The position numbers were made by a program, and so were the translations under genes. 64,000 nucleotides of DNA from an uncultured Aliiroseovarius sp. (lineage in GTDB: Bacteria; Pseudomonadota; Alphaproteobacteria; Rhodobacterales; Rhodobacteraceae): NCBI RefSeq assembly GCF_947492455.1, contig NZ_CANLNB010000004.1, positions 1-64,000 on the forward strand. The letters are read 5' to 3'. Positions 15,580 through 23,841 of the stretch are shown here, piece after piece; position 1 is the first letter of the stretch, and each line of letters opens with the position of its first letter. The notes under the pieces are model-generated. The model was not told where the DNA came from. It saw only the letters and a program-made list of their open reading frames with translations, and searched no databases.

Positions 15580-16539
15580 TTAGCTGCCGGCGATCAGTTC
15601 GGCCTGTGCCACGATCACCTCGGCCTGTTTGATCGACGCGATGTCGACCAGACGGCCTTTGTAGACCGTTGCGCCTTCGCCATTGGCTTTCGCCTGTTCC
15701 ATGGCGGCTAGGATCTCGCGGGCTTCTGCGACGGCTTCTTCCGACGGGGTGAAGACTTCGTTTGCCAGTGCGATCTGCTTGGGGTGGATGGCCCATTTGC
15801 CAACCATACCCAGCGTGGCCGAGCGTTTGGCCTGCGCGATATACCCTTCGTCATCCGAGAAGTCGCCGAACGGGCCGTCGACCGGCAGGATGCCGTGGGT
15901 GCGGCAGGCGGCGACGATGGCGGCTTGTGCCCAGTGCCACGGATCCGACCAGTGCTTCACGCCTTCGCGCAGCATGTAATAGTTTTCCTGCGTCCCACCG
16001 ATGCCGGTGGTCTGCATGCCCATCGAGGCGGCAAAGTCAGCCGCACCAAGCGACATGGCCTGCAGGCGGGGCGACGAGGCGGCGATGGCTTCGACATGCG
16101 CGATGCCCGCTGCCGATTCGATGATCACTTCGAAGCTGACCGGCTTGGTGCGGCCTTTGGCACGTTCGATCGCGGTGACCAGCGCGTCCACGGCATAGAC
16201 GTCTTCGGCGCAGCCCACTTTCGGGATCATGATCTGGTCGATGCGGTCGCCAGCTTGCTCCAGCAGGTCGACTACGTCGCGGTACCAATAGGGCGTGTCG
16301 AGGCTGTTGATGCGCACCGACATGTATTTGTTGCCCCAATCAATGGTATTCATCGCTTCGATGATGTTGGCGCGGGCCACATCCTTGTCCGACGGCGCCA
16401 CCGAATCCTCGAGGTCGAGGTTGATTACGTCAGCGGCCGAGGCGGCCATTTTCGGGAACAGCTTTGTGTTCGAGCCCGGGCCAAACAGTTGGCAGCGGTT
16501 CGGGCGGGACGGGGCGGCGGGTTGCAGTCGGAAGGACAT
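15580..16539 (-). CDS. mcl1: L-malyl-CoA / beta-methylmalyl-CoA lyase
   Basis: 319 residues of the HpcH/HpaI-CitE fold. The opening MSFRLQPAAPSRPNRCQLFG and blocks such as DVINLDLEDSVAP, DQIMIPKVGCAEDVYAVDAL, MSLGAADFAASMGMQTTGIG and MVGKWAIHPKQIALANEVF agree closely with Rhodobacter Mcl1. Mcl1 cleaves malyl-CoA and beta-methylmalyl-CoA in the ethylmalonyl-CoA pathway for acetyl-CoA assimilation; Mg-binding Glu and Asp are in the LDLED and FEVIIES blocks. The start at 16539 matches the family; a frame to 16581 has no better signal. It is divergent from dgcN with a 271-bp shared control region. Confidence 0.93.
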   Translation of the reverse strand: MSFRLQPAAPSRPNRCQLFGPGSNTKLFPKMAASAADVINLDLEDSVAPSDKDVARANIIEAMNTIDWGNKYMSVRINSLDTPYWYRDVVDLLEQAGDRIDQIMIPKVGCAEDVYAVDALVTAIERAKGRTKPVSFEVIIESAAGIAHVEAIAASSPRLQAMSLGAADFAASMGMQTTGIGGTQENYYMLREGVKHWSDPWHWAQAAIVAACRTHGILPVDGPFGDFSDDEGYIAQAKRSATLGMVGKWAIHPKQIALANEVFTPSEEAVAEAREILAAMEQAKANGEGATVYKGRLVDIASIKQAEVIVAQAELIAGS

Positions 16540-16810
16540 GACGGGCCTCTCGGTAATGATGTTGCGATTTCTTGGGTGCAATCGTTATTAAATTGCTGCG
16601 CTGCCCGCAAGGTTATTTTGCGCCCGCAGCATATTGGGCGGATTCTTAGGCAAACCGACTTTGTGTCGAAGAAAATTGCTTGAATGTGGCAAAATGACGG
16701 AGGAATTTGCGAAAAGGCCTCGTTTCGAAGTGAGTTCGCAAGAAAATCCGCTGAATAATCGTCAAAATGACGCGACGGATAATCCACCACTCATCGAAAG
16801 GGCCGCGGCC

Positions 16811-17812
16811 ATGATCAAGACACCGTATCTTCTGTTCCTGGGCGACGCGCCCGACCAACTGGCGGCCAAAGTGGCCATCGGCATCCGTGACTGGCGCCCT
16901 GAAAACGCCGTGGGTCAGTTCCGCATGGAAGGCTGCGGTGCGGATCTGGGTCTGACCGACATGACGCTGGCCGAGGCCAAGGCCGCTGGTGCCAAGACGC
17001 TGGTTGTGGGTGTGGCCAACCGTGGCGGCGTGATTTCCAAAGAGTGGAAAAAGGTGCTGGTGACGGCGCTGGAAGAAGGCTTCGACCTGGCCTCGGGCCT
17101 GCACAACCTGCTGCGCGACGAACCCGATCTGGTTGCCGTGGCCGAAGCCACCGGCCAAGAGCTGCACGACGTGCGCATCCCCGAGGTCGAGTACCCGATC
17201 GCAAACGGCAAGAAACGCACCGGTAAGCGTTGTCTGGCTGTGGGCACCGACTGCTCGGTCGGCAAGATGTACACCGCCCTGTGCATGGACGCTGAAATGC
17301 GCAAGCGTGGCCTGAAGTCGACATTCCGCGCCACCGGTCAGACTGGTATTCTGATTACGGGTGACGGTGTGCCGCTGGACGCCGTGATCGCCGATTTCAT
17401 GGCCGGTTCGGTCGAATGGCTGACCCCGGACAATGACGAAGATCACTGGGATCACATCGAAGGTCAGGGCAGCCTGTTCCACGTGTCCTATTCGGGCGTG
17501 ACCATGGCGCTGATCCACGGCGGTCAGCCGGATGCTCTGGTTCTGGCGCACGAACCGACCCGCGAACATATGCGTGGTCTGCCCGAGTACACCCAGCCGT
17601 CGCTGGAAGCGCTGCGCGACACTGCGCTGAACTTGGCGAAGGTGGCAAACCCGGACTGTCAGGTGATCGGCATCTCGGTCAACACGCAGCACATGTCGGA
17701 TGACGACGCCAAGGCCTATCTGGCGAAGGTCGAAGCTGACATGGGCCTGCCAGCGACCGACCCGTTCCGCTATGGCGCGGGCAAGCTGGTGGATGCGCTG
17801 GAAGCGATCTGA
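16811..17812 (+). CDS. dgcN: N-acetyltransferase DgcN (DUF1611 family)
   Basis: 333 residues with a P-loop-like GTDCSVGK at 145-152 and the family blocks FRMEGCGADLGLTDM, LASGLHNLL and HEPTREHMRGL. This is the DUF1611 family, of which DgcN has been described as the enzyme that N-acetylates D-glutamate in marine bacteria. The partner DgcA follows 82 bp later, and a D-amino acid aminotransferase is near by, so a D-glutamate breakdown role is well supported by context. The start at 16811 matches the family opening MIKTPYLLFLGD; the in-frame extension to 16634 is AT-rich and does not look coded. Confidence 0.88.
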   Translation: MIKTPYLLFLGDAPDQLAAKVAIGIRDWRPENAVGQFRMEGCGADLGLTDMTLAEAKAAGAKTLVVGVANRGGVISKEWKKVLVTALEEGFDLASGLHNLLRDEPDLVAVAEATGQELHDVRIPEVEYPIANGKKRTGKRCLAVGTDCSVGKMYTALCMDAEMRKRGLKSTFRATGQTGILITGDGVPLDAVIADFMAGSVEWLTPDNDEDHWDHIEGQGSLFHVSYSGVTMALIHGGQPDALVLAHEPTREHMRGLPEYTQPSLEALRDTALNLAKVANPDCQVIGISVNTQHMSDDDAKAYLAKVEADMGLPATDPFRYGAGKLVDALEAI

Positions 17813-17835
17813 TAGGTCGTTAGCGGCTCTGGTGG

Positions 17836-17881
17836 CTGGGGGCGCTGCCCCCAGATCCCCGGGATATTTATGACAAGAAAA
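17836..17881 (+). repeat. Intergenic hairpin repeat, copy 1
   Basis: CTGGGGGC-GCT-GCCCCCAG (17836-17854) is a perfect 8-bp stem followed by GGGATATTTATGACAAGAAAA. A second copy in inverted orientation lies at 36239-36316; the two share the 19-base tail GATATTTATGACAAGAAAA and the GGGGC-GCT-GCCCC core. It appears to be a dispersed extragenic repeat. Here it sits between dgcN and dgcA and may affect transcript stability. Confidence 0.65.
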
Positions 17882-17894
17882 AGAGGGCAGGCGC

Positions 17895-18860
17895 GTGAAG
17901 ATTTCCGTTACCCCTGATGTGTTCAAACTGGCGCAGGTGTTCACCATCTCGCGCGGGTCGCGGACCGAAGCGAAGGTTCTGACCGTTCGGGTTCAGGATG
18001 GCGATCATGTGGGCTGGGGCGAATGCGTGCCCTATGCGCGCTATGACGAAACGCTCGAGAGCGTGACGGACGAGATCATGGGCCTGCCCGGCGACATCAC
18101 CCGTGCGGCGCTGTATGATCTGTTGCCTGCCGGTGCGGCGCGCAATGCCGTCGATTGCGCGTTGTGGGATCTGGAAGCCAAGCGCGCGGGCAAACGCGCG
18201 TGGGAGTTGGCCGGGTTGACCGCGCCGAGGCCGGAAATCACCGCCTATACGCTGTCGCTGGCCGAACCTGCCGAGATGCAGGCGCAGGCCGCGAAGAATG
18301 CGCATCGTCCGCTGTTGAAGATCAAGCTGGGTACGCCTGACGACATGCCGCGTCTGGAAGCTGTGCGCGCCGGGGCGCCCGCCTCGCGTATCATCGTCGA
18401 CGCCAACGAAGGCTGGTCGGCCGAGGTCTATGCCGATCTGGCCCCGCATTTGGTGCGTTTGGGCGTCGATCTGGTCGAGCAGCCGTTGCCTGCGGGCGAA
18501 GACGATGCGCTGATCGGGATGGACCGCCCTGTGCCCGTCTGTGCCGATGAAAGTTGCCATGACCGCACAAGCCTGCCCAAACTGACCGGCAAGTATGATG
18601 TGGTGAACATCAAGCTGGATAAGACCGGTGGCTTGACCGAGGCGTTGGCCCTGCGTGAAGCTGCATTGGCCGAGGGCTATAAGGTGATGGTCGGTTGCAT
18701 GGTCGGCTCGTCGCTGGCGATGGCACCCGCCACGCTGGTTGCTCAGGGCGCGATGGTCACCGATCTGGACGGCCCGCTACTGTTGGCCGAGGACCGCGAG
18801 ACGCCGCTTTTGTTTGACGATGCGGGCGTACACCCGCCCAGCGCCGCGCTTTGGGGCTGA
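17895..18860 (+). CDS. dgcA: N-acetyl-D-glutamate racemase DgcA (enolase superfamily)
   Basis: 321 residues with the muconate-lactonizing / dipeptide-epimerase layout. The catalytic set is complete: Lys142 and Lys144 in LLKIKLG, metal ligands Asp169 (VDANEGW), Glu195 (LVEQPLP) and Asp218 (CADES), and Lys240 (VNIKLDKTGG). Many genomes label it dipeptide epimerase; next to dgcN it is best read as DgcA, which racemises N-acetyl-D-Glu to the L form. The start is GTG with AGAGGG in front. It is the second gene of the D-glutamate pair and converges with the transporter gene, 2 bp apart. Confidence 0.9.
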   Translation: MKISVTPDVFKLAQVFTISRGSRTEAKVLTVRVQDGDHVGWGECVPYARYDETLESVTDEIMGLPGDITRAALYDLLPAGAARNAVDCALWDLEAKRAGKRAWELAGLTAPRPEITAYTLSLAEPAEMQAQAAKNAHRPLLKIKLGTPDDMPRLEAVRAGAPASRIIVDANEGWSAEVYADLAPHLVRLGVDLVEQPLPAGEDDALIGMDRPVPVCADESCHDRTSLPKLTGKYDVVNIKLDKTGGLTEALALREAALAEGYKVMVGCMVGSSLAMAPATLVAQGAMVTDLDGPLLLAEDRETPLLFDDAGVHPPSAALWG

Positions 18861-18862
18861 TG

Positions 18863-19312
18863 TCAGCCACGTCCTGCAATCTGGGTCAGAAAGACGCCCA
18901 CGCCCATGACCGCAATCCCGGCAATGCGCCAGAAGGTCAGGGGCGTGACATTCGCGCCAAACAGGCCGAAATGGTCGATGGCGGCCGCGGCGATCAACTG
19001 TCCGATCAGCACATAGAACACGGCATTTCCGACGCCAAAACTGGGCGCAACCCATGTGATCGTCAGCACGTAAAACGCCACAAGGCAGCCCGCGAAGAAC
19101 AGGTGTGGCGGAGACCCCACCGCGCCTTTCAGCGACGCGCCGGACATCAGGAACACGACGCCGGTAGTCAGAAATGCCACCACGAACAGGATCAGTCCCG
19201 CCGCAATCGGCGATCCCATCCGCTGCCCCAAGGCTGCGTTCAGGGCAGCCAAAACCGGAATGCCAATCCCGGCGGTCAACATGATGGCGGCGGATTGCGT
19301 GGCGCTGGGCAT
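18863..19312 (-). CDS. DUF606 (YdcZ-like) DMT-family transporter
   Basis: 149 residues with five membrane helices (about 8-26, 36-55, 68-86, 92-112, 126-146), all of the half-size DMT type known as DUF606/YdcZ. Such proteins work as dimers and their substrates are mostly unknown. AAAGGAAA precedes the ATG at 19312; longer in-frame starts run into the dat gene region. It lies between dgcA and dat on the opposite strand, so it may export or import a compound linked with D-amino acid use; that is an inference from position only. Confidence 0.8.
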   Translation of the reverse strand: MPSATQSAAIMLTAGIGIPVLAALNAALGQRMGSPIAAGLILFVVAFLTTGVVFLMSGASLKGAVGSPPHLFFAGCLVAFYVLTITWVAPSFGVGNAVFYVLIGQLIAAAAIDHFGLFGANVTPLTFWRIAGIAVMGVGVFLTQIAGRG

Positions 19313-19414
19313 GGGGTTTCCTTTGACTCTGGCGTCGGTATTTGTATCAACACCCCAAACAGGAAATGCCGCACGGGTCAAATGGCCCGCAGCGTCACAT
19401 GAAGGAGACCTGAC

Positions 19415-20269
19415 ATGACCCGCACCGTTTACGTAAACGGAGAGTACCTGCCCGAGACCGAAGCCAGCGTCTCGATCTTTGACCGTGGCTTCCTGTTTGC
19501 GGACGCGGTGTACGAGGTGACCAGCGTGCTGAATGGCAAGCTGATCGATTTCGAAGGTCACGCCGTGCGCCTGGCACGTTCACTGAACGAGCTGGGGATG
19601 GAGAACCCGATCTCGAAAGAGGATCTATTGGAGGTTCACCGCGAACTGGTGCGCGTGAACGAGATCGACGAGGGTTTGGTCTATCTGCAAATTTCGCGTG
19701 GCGCCGACAGCGACCGTGATTTCGTCTTCCCGGATCCAGAAAAGGTAAAGCCGACTGTGGTCCTGTTCACCCAGAACAAGCCGGGTCTGGCCGAGACCGT
19801 GAAGCCGATGAAGGTGATCTCGATCGAGGATATCCGCTGGGGCCGTCGCGACATCAAGACCGTACAGCTGCTGTACCCGTCGATGGGCAAGATGATGGCC
19901 AAGGCGGCTGGTGCAGACGACGCATGGCTGATCGAAGATGGTTATGTGACCGAGGGCACGTCGAACAACGTCTATATCGTGAAAGACGGCAAGATCATTA
20001 CGCGCGGTCTGTCCAACGACATCCTGCACGGCATCACCCGAGCCGCCGTTCTGCGCTTCGCTGAAGAAGCCCAGATGGAGATTGAAGAGCGTAACTTCAC
20101 CATCGAAGAAGCACAGAACGCCGATGAAGCTTTCTTTACCTCGGCCTCGGCTTTCGTGATGCCGGTTGTGGAAATCGACGGCCAAGCGCTGGGCGATGGC
20201 GCGCCGGGCAACGTGGCCCTGCGCCTGCGCGAGATTTATCTGGATGAGAGCCTGAAGAAGGCTGTGTAA
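19415..20269 (+). CDS. dat: D-amino acid aminotransferase (class IV, PLP)
   Basis: 284 residues of fold-type IV PLP aminotransferase. The opening VYVNGEYLPETEASVSIFDR, the catalytic lysine Lys148 in RRDIKTVQLL, and EGTSNNVYIV, which binds the PLP phosphate, fit D-amino acid aminotransferase better than the branched-chain enzyme. It transfers the amino group of D-Ala or D-Asp to 2-oxoglutarate, giving D-Glu. D-Glu could then go through DgcN and DgcA. A ribosome site (AAGGAGACC) precedes the ATG, and a strong terminator follows. Confidence 0.92.
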   Translation: MTRTVYVNGEYLPETEASVSIFDRGFLFADAVYEVTSVLNGKLIDFEGHAVRLARSLNELGMENPISKEDLLEVHRELVRVNEIDEGLVYLQISRGADSDRDFVFPDPEKVKPTVVLFTQNKPGLAETVKPMKVISIEDIRWGRRDIKTVQLLYPSMGKMMAKAAGADDAWLIEDGYVTEGTSNNVYIVKDGKIITRGLSNDILHGITRAAVLRFAEEAQMEIEERNFTIEEAQNADEAFFTSASAFVMPVVEIDGQALGDGAPGNVALRLREIYLDESLKKAV

Positions 20270-20290
20270 GCCACAGGCAAATGAAATCCG

Positions 20291-20318
20291 AAGGGGCTGC
20301 GTTTGCGGCCCCTTTTTC
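20291..20318 (+). terminator. Terminator of dat
   Basis: GGGGC(T)GC and GC(G)GCCCC form a stem around a GTTT loop, followed by TTTTTC. It lies 22 bp after the stop. Confidence 0.85.
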
Positions 20319-20337
20319 GTTGCGAGTTGGCTCGGTT

Positions 20338-21003
20338 CTAAGCCAGTTGGCGCTCGGCGGCGGGTTCGAGGTTTAGGATAGCGGCCACTTCGTCAGCGAG
20401 CGCTCGTACCTCGTCCGCTGCGGGACCCGTCCTTTTGGCCTCAATCACACCTAGGCCGCGGCCCAGTGCCTCGGCATAGATCACGCGGTGGGTGAGCGTG
20501 GATTGCAGCGATGTTGCCCCAAGTTCGGCCACGGCGGCGGCGACTTGTTCGCCAACGCGCGTGCCGTTGCGGGTGCGGTTCATGACGACCTGGGTGGGCT
20601 TGCCGGCGCGGTCCGCCAAGTCCAGTACGTCGTTGGTGGCCCAGACATCGGCCTGACTGGCCGAGACGGGGATCAACACCAAATCCGACTCGCTTAGCAC
20701 CCAGCGCACGTCGCTATCGGCTTTGGGGGGCGTGTCGATCAGGATGATGTCGGCCTGTTCTTTGACCCCACGAACGGCGCGCGAGATGCCATAGGCGGTG
20801 GCGGTCGCGAACTGAAGGTTGTCATCCTCGCCCAGCGTTTCTTCGCGGATATCCAACCACTTACCAAGACTACCTTGGGGGTCAGTGTCCAGCAGGGCCA
20901 CGCTTTTGCCCTGCGACAGGAACGCGATTGCCAGGTTCGAGACGAGCGTTGTTTTGCCCGCGCCACCTTTCTGCTGCGCCACGCAGATGATCCGACTGCT
21001 CAT
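20338..21003 (-). CDS. ParA/MinD-family ATPase, orphan
   Basis: 221 residues with the deviant Walker A motif KGGAGKTT near residues 12-19, Walker A' DTDPQGSLGKW and Walker B IILIDTPPKADSD, so it is a ParA-type dimerising ATPase. No parB, no parS-like array and no replication gene are near by, so it is not a plasmid partition locus in place. Small stand-alone ParA proteins position other cargoes, such as chemoreceptor clusters (PpfA) or division sites (MipZ); which cargo applies here cannot be told. It is convergent with dat. Confidence 0.82.
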   Translation of the reverse strand: MSSRIICVAQQKGGAGKTTLVSNLAIAFLSQGKSVALLDTDPQGSLGKWLDIREETLGEDDNLQFATATAYGISRAVRGVKEQADIILIDTPPKADSDVRWVLSESDLVLIPVSASQADVWATNDVLDLADRAGKPTQVVMNRTRNGTRVGEQVAAAVAELGATSLQSTLTHRVIYAEALGRGLGVIEAKRTGPAADEVRALADEVAAILNLEPAAERQLA

Positions 21004-21088
21004 TGGTCAAGCCTCCAAATGTCGTTTCTGCGCTGCAGCATACCACTTTGGAGGGGGGAGCGATAGGACTATTGCGTGGCGTTTTTCG

Positions 21089-21883
21089 CTATCCCAAGCG
21101 GAAACTTGTCGCAGTGACGCCGCCAAAGATGCCTTCCTCGTGATAGCTCACGGTCGAGGGGTCCTCTTCTGCCGCCCCCAAAGCCACGAAGATCGGGGCA
21201 AGGTGGTCTTCTTCTTTGTGGGCGATCCGGGCCGAGGGTGCGGTTTCCCAATCCAGAAGCGCTTGCGTACGCTCTTTGGGGTCGCGCAGCATCACGTCAT
21301 TCAACCACGTATCAAACTCGGTCGATGGCACCCGCGCGCCGGGGCCGAAATTGCGCAGGTTGTGATAGCTCAGACCCGACCCCACGATCAGCACACCTTC
21401 GTCCCGCAGGGGCGCAAGGGCGCGTCCAAGTGCGAAGTGGGCGGCTGGGTCATATCCGTGCTGAAGCGACACTTGATAGGTCGGCACATCTGCCTCGGGA
21501 TAGATCACGGCCATCGGCGCAAAGACCCCGTGGTCGAAGCCCTGCTGATCGTCCAGATGCGTGGGCAAGCCCGCCGCCGCGATCAGATCCGCCGTGCGCT
21601 GGGCCAGCGCGGGTGCACCGGGGGCGGGATAGGTGATCTCATATGTATGGGCCGGAAAGCCGGTATAGTCATAGACCATCGGCGGCGCGTCCGAGGACAT
21701 TACGGCGAAGTCAGTCGTTTCCCAGTGGCCCGAGATCATCAAGACCGCTTTAGGCTTTTCGGGAAGTTCCGACGGCATCGCGGCAAGCGAGCGTTCCAGT
21801 TCGGCGAAACCACGGCGCATCTCGGGCAGCCACGGCCACGGGCCGCCGCCATGCGAAATGAAGAATGTGGGCATGCGAGTCAT
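21089..21883 (-). CDS. ygiD: YgiD-type 4,5-DOPA extradiol dioxygenase
   Basis: 264 residues of the LigB-type class III extradiol dioxygenase fold. Metal-binding residues are visible: His in FISHGGGPW (about 10), His in MISGHWETT (about 52), His in GFDHGVFAP (about 117) and the later EEDHLAPIFVALG block with its His. YgiD of E. coli opens 4,5-DOPA with a zinc or iron centre; in Rhodobacteraceae the natural substrate is unknown. It is a single gene on the minus strand, and no aromatic degradation genes are beside it. Confidence 0.88.
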   Translation of the reverse strand: MTRMPTFFISHGGGPWPWLPEMRRGFAELERSLAAMPSELPEKPKAVLMISGHWETTDFAVMSSDAPPMVYDYTGFPAHTYEITYPAPGAPALAQRTADLIAAAGLPTHLDDQQGFDHGVFAPMAVIYPEADVPTYQVSLQHGYDPAAHFALGRALAPLRDEGVLIVGSGLSYHNLRNFGPGARVPSTEFDTWLNDVMLRDPKERTQALLDWETAPSARIAHKEEDHLAPIFVALGAAEEDPSTVSYHEEGIFGGVTATSFRLG

Positions 21884-22037
21884 ATCAGGTCCTTTCGTTG
21901 GAGCTTAGATAAGACCCGCGCGCGGCGCACGGAACCGGCGCGCGCGAACAGGCTTGGTGCGCATTTGCACAATTTAGATTAGAGTAGCGGGCCGCGCCGG
22001 TCTGCGTGACGCACGACTTTTCGCGAGGGCACAGGGA

Positions 22038-22436
22038 TCAGCGATAGGTGATGGTTGCGCAGCCGGTGGAAGCTTCCAGCCGTCCATTGACGACATGTGT
22101 CGAACGCAGGGCGTCAGGCTTTTCTAGCTCGACACAGATTCGATAGGTGTTCGCCGAGGTCTTCTCGTAGCGATACGGAGATCCGGTGTGCGGGTCGTCG
22201 AACCGAACGTCGGTCGAGCAGGCTGGGTCTGGGGTCAGGCTTTCGGGAAGCTGCCGATTGTTGGCGTGGGCTACGCAGCGCACGAAATCCGACAGGGCAC
22301 GCAAGTCGTCGATGCGGCCCCTGTCGCGCTTTTCGCTCTGCCCGGCTTGGGGGCCGCCGGTCGCCAAAAGCCCAAGGATGACTGCCCCTGCCACAAGGGT
22401 GCCGATCACGATCTGCGCTCCGGTTTCACGACGCAT
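22038..22436 (-). CDS. Hypothetical protein with one N-terminal membrane helix
   Basis: 132 residues. One hydrophobic helix (about 8-26) is followed by a soluble, exported-looking domain with paired cysteines (FVRCVAHANN, DPACSTDV, YRICVELE, STGCATITY) that could form two disulfides in the periplasm. It resembles the layout of a minor pseudopilin without a clear prepilin site, and I do not recognise it. The start overlaps the end of the DUF5671 gene by 11 bp, so the two are probably co-translated and may act together in the inner membrane. Confidence 0.65.
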   Translation of the reverse strand: MRRETGAQIVIGTLVAGAVILGLLATGGPQAGQSEKRDRGRIDDLRALSDFVRCVAHANNRQLPESLTPDPACSTDVRFDDPHTGSPYRYEKTSANTYRICVELEKPDALRSTHVVNGRLEASTGCATITYR

Positions 22437-23064
22437 CGCTGTCTTCCCCGGTTTCGTTGCGGAAATACATCAAGACCGCCCCCGCCACGATCGCGACCAC
22501 CAGTGCCTTCAGGATGAACCGGAGGGTGAGATCCCCTTCAAGGAAGGTGTAGATCACCGCCATCAGGTCGCCTAGCAGGGAAATGACCGCCAAGAACAGG
22601 GTCACATACCCGAACCATTTGCGCACGCCGGAACGCTGTTTTCCAGGATCCGCACGGGTGGCGCGGACGGTCCGGGCGTTCAGCAGAAGAAACAGCGGCG
22701 CGAAGACGATCAGCGAGGCGATTGACCAGCGCATCATCGAAAGCTTGTAGCCCGCGTAAGGGGAATCACCGGGTTCCGGAAGCCACCGGTCGATCAGGTT
22801 GAATGAGAGCGACGTCAGGTGCCACGCGGTCATTGCGAGTGACACGAACAAGATGCCGTAGAAAAACGCCTCGCGTGCCGAGACATAGGGTCGGGGGCGT
22901 GGGACGGGTGGAGAGAAGTCGATCTCGGCCCACGCGTTGAGCGCCTGTTTGACCTCGTTCGGGGCCCAGCCCGCATCGGTCAGGGCGCGGTGGATGTCGT
23001 CGCGGGATTTTCCGGCGGCAAGAGCTTCGCGGGTGAACTCGGCGAGTTGATCGGCTGGGCGCAT
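22426..23064 (-). CDS. DUF5671-domain membrane protein
   Basis: 212 residues. The first 50 resemble a UBA/SHOCT-like helical domain (REALAAGKSRDDIHRALTDA GW type), which is common in front of DUF5671. Four membrane helices follow (about 67-85, 108-128, 148-168, 180-200). The family has no known biochemical function. It is first in a two-gene operon with the cysteine-containing protein downstream. The C-terminus is acidic (GEDSDAS). Confidence 0.75.
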   Translation of the reverse strand: MRPADQLAEFTREALAAGKSRDDIHRALTDAGWAPNEVKQALNAWAEIDFSPPVPRPRPYVSAREAFFYGILFVSLAMTAWHLTSLSFNLIDRWLPEPGDSPYAGYKLSMMRWSIASLIVFAPLFLLLNARTVRATRADPGKQRSGVRKWFGYVTLFLAVISLLGDLMAVIYTFLEGDLTLRFILKALVVAIVAGAVLMYFRNETGEDSDAS

Positions 23065-23118
23065 GGGAACCTCTTCATCTCGAATGGCCTTCTCAGCCTG
23101 ACACGCATGGGCAGAAAT

Positions 23119-23147
23119 GAAAAGCGCCCCGGCCGAAGCGGGGCGCT
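23119..23147 (-). terminator. Terminator of the DUF1244 operon
   Basis: AGCGCCCCG / CGGGGCGCT is a perfect 9-bp stem with a 7-nt loop, followed on the minus strand by TTTC. It ends the three-gene operon 23842-23175. Confidence 0.85.
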
Positions 23148-23174
23148 GTACAGGAAACGAGATTTCTAGTCGGA

Positions 23175-23492
23175 CTACTTTTTTTCGTTCAGCACATTCT
23201 CGCGGAAGGCCACTTCAAATTCCGCCTGCTTTTCGGGGCTGGCGTCGGTTTGATAGTTCGCCTTCCACTCGGCCATGGTCATGCCATAGAACGCCTCGCG
23301 ACCTTCTTCCTTCGACATCTCGATACCGCGTTCGTTGGCGGCTTCTTGATACCAGCGGGCAAGGCAGTTGCGGCAGAAGCCGGCAAGGTTCATCAGGTCG
23401 ATGTTCTGTGCGTCGGTGCGGTCTTCCATCAGGTGCTTTTGCAGGCGGCGAAAGGCGGCGGCTTCGATCTCGATACGGGTCTGGTCGTCCAT
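23175..23492 (-). CDS. DUF1244 protein
   Basis: 105 residues, all helical, with the family signature GFCRNCLARWYQEAA around residue 40-54 and a later YGMTMAEWKANYQ. DUF1244 proteins are short alphaproteobacterial and gammaproteobacterial proteins with a helical fold; the two cysteines could bind metal. AAGGAG stands 8 bp before the ATG at 23492, so this start is preferred to the ATG at 23501. It is the last gene of an operon with the isomerase and the N-formylglutamate amidohydrolase. Confidence 0.85.
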   Translation of the reverse strand: MDDQTRIEIEAAAFRRLQKHLMEDRTDAQNIDLMNLAGFCRNCLARWYQEAANERGIEMSKEEGREAFYGMTMAEWKANYQTDASPEKQAEFEVAFRENVLNEKK

Positions 23493-23504
23493 GTGGGTCA
23501 CTCC

Positions 23505-23840
23505 TTAGAGAACGTCTTTGGCATAGGAGGGGCTGAGGTCTTCGACGTCAACGGATAGGTTGGCGATCTGCGGCAGTTGGGCGCGAGTTGTGGACAGGAT
23601 CAGCCCGGAAAGGTCGGATTTCACGGCCTCGGACCGGCCGGGAAGCAACGCGAATTGCGCGTGCGCAAAGCTTTGCGCCTCGCTTCCCATTACCGCATAG
23701 GCGGTCGGCAGCGCCCGGATCTTGATCGAGGCGGGGTTGGGGATCGCGTCATGGGCGGACAGCGCGTCAAGCAGCGCCTCGCACAGGGGTTGCATGCCCG
23801 GTTCGGCCTCGCCGGTGTATTCAATGCGGATATGTGGCAT
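23505..23840 (-). CDS. 5-carboxymethyl-2-hydroxymuconate isomerase-like tautomerase
   Basis: 111 residues starting MPHIRIEYTG. The catalytic Pro becomes residue 1 once Met is removed, as in tautomerases. The 110-120 residue length and the block SIKIRALPTAYAVMG match CHMI (HpcD/HpaF), which acts in homoprotocatechuate degradation. None of the other genes of that pathway is here, so the substrate is open. It ends 12 bp before the DUF1244 start and begins one base after the amidohydrolase stop, so it belongs to that operon. Confidence 0.82.
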   Translation of the reverse strand: MPHIRIEYTGEAEPGMQPLCEALLDALSAHDAIPNPASIKIRALPTAYAVMGSEAQSFAHAQFALLPGRSEAVKSDLSGLILSTTRAQLPQIANLSVDVEDLSPSYAKDVL

Positions 23841-23841
23841 G

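Noticed and set aside
15580-16539. Citrate lyase beta subunit (CitE) as an identity
   Set aside because: No citC, citD or citF genes are present, and the sequence blocks match Rhodobacter Mcl1 much more closely.
16646-17947. A long minus-strand frame of about 433 codons
   Set aside because: It is the antisense shadow of dgcN and its leader, without recognisable domains.
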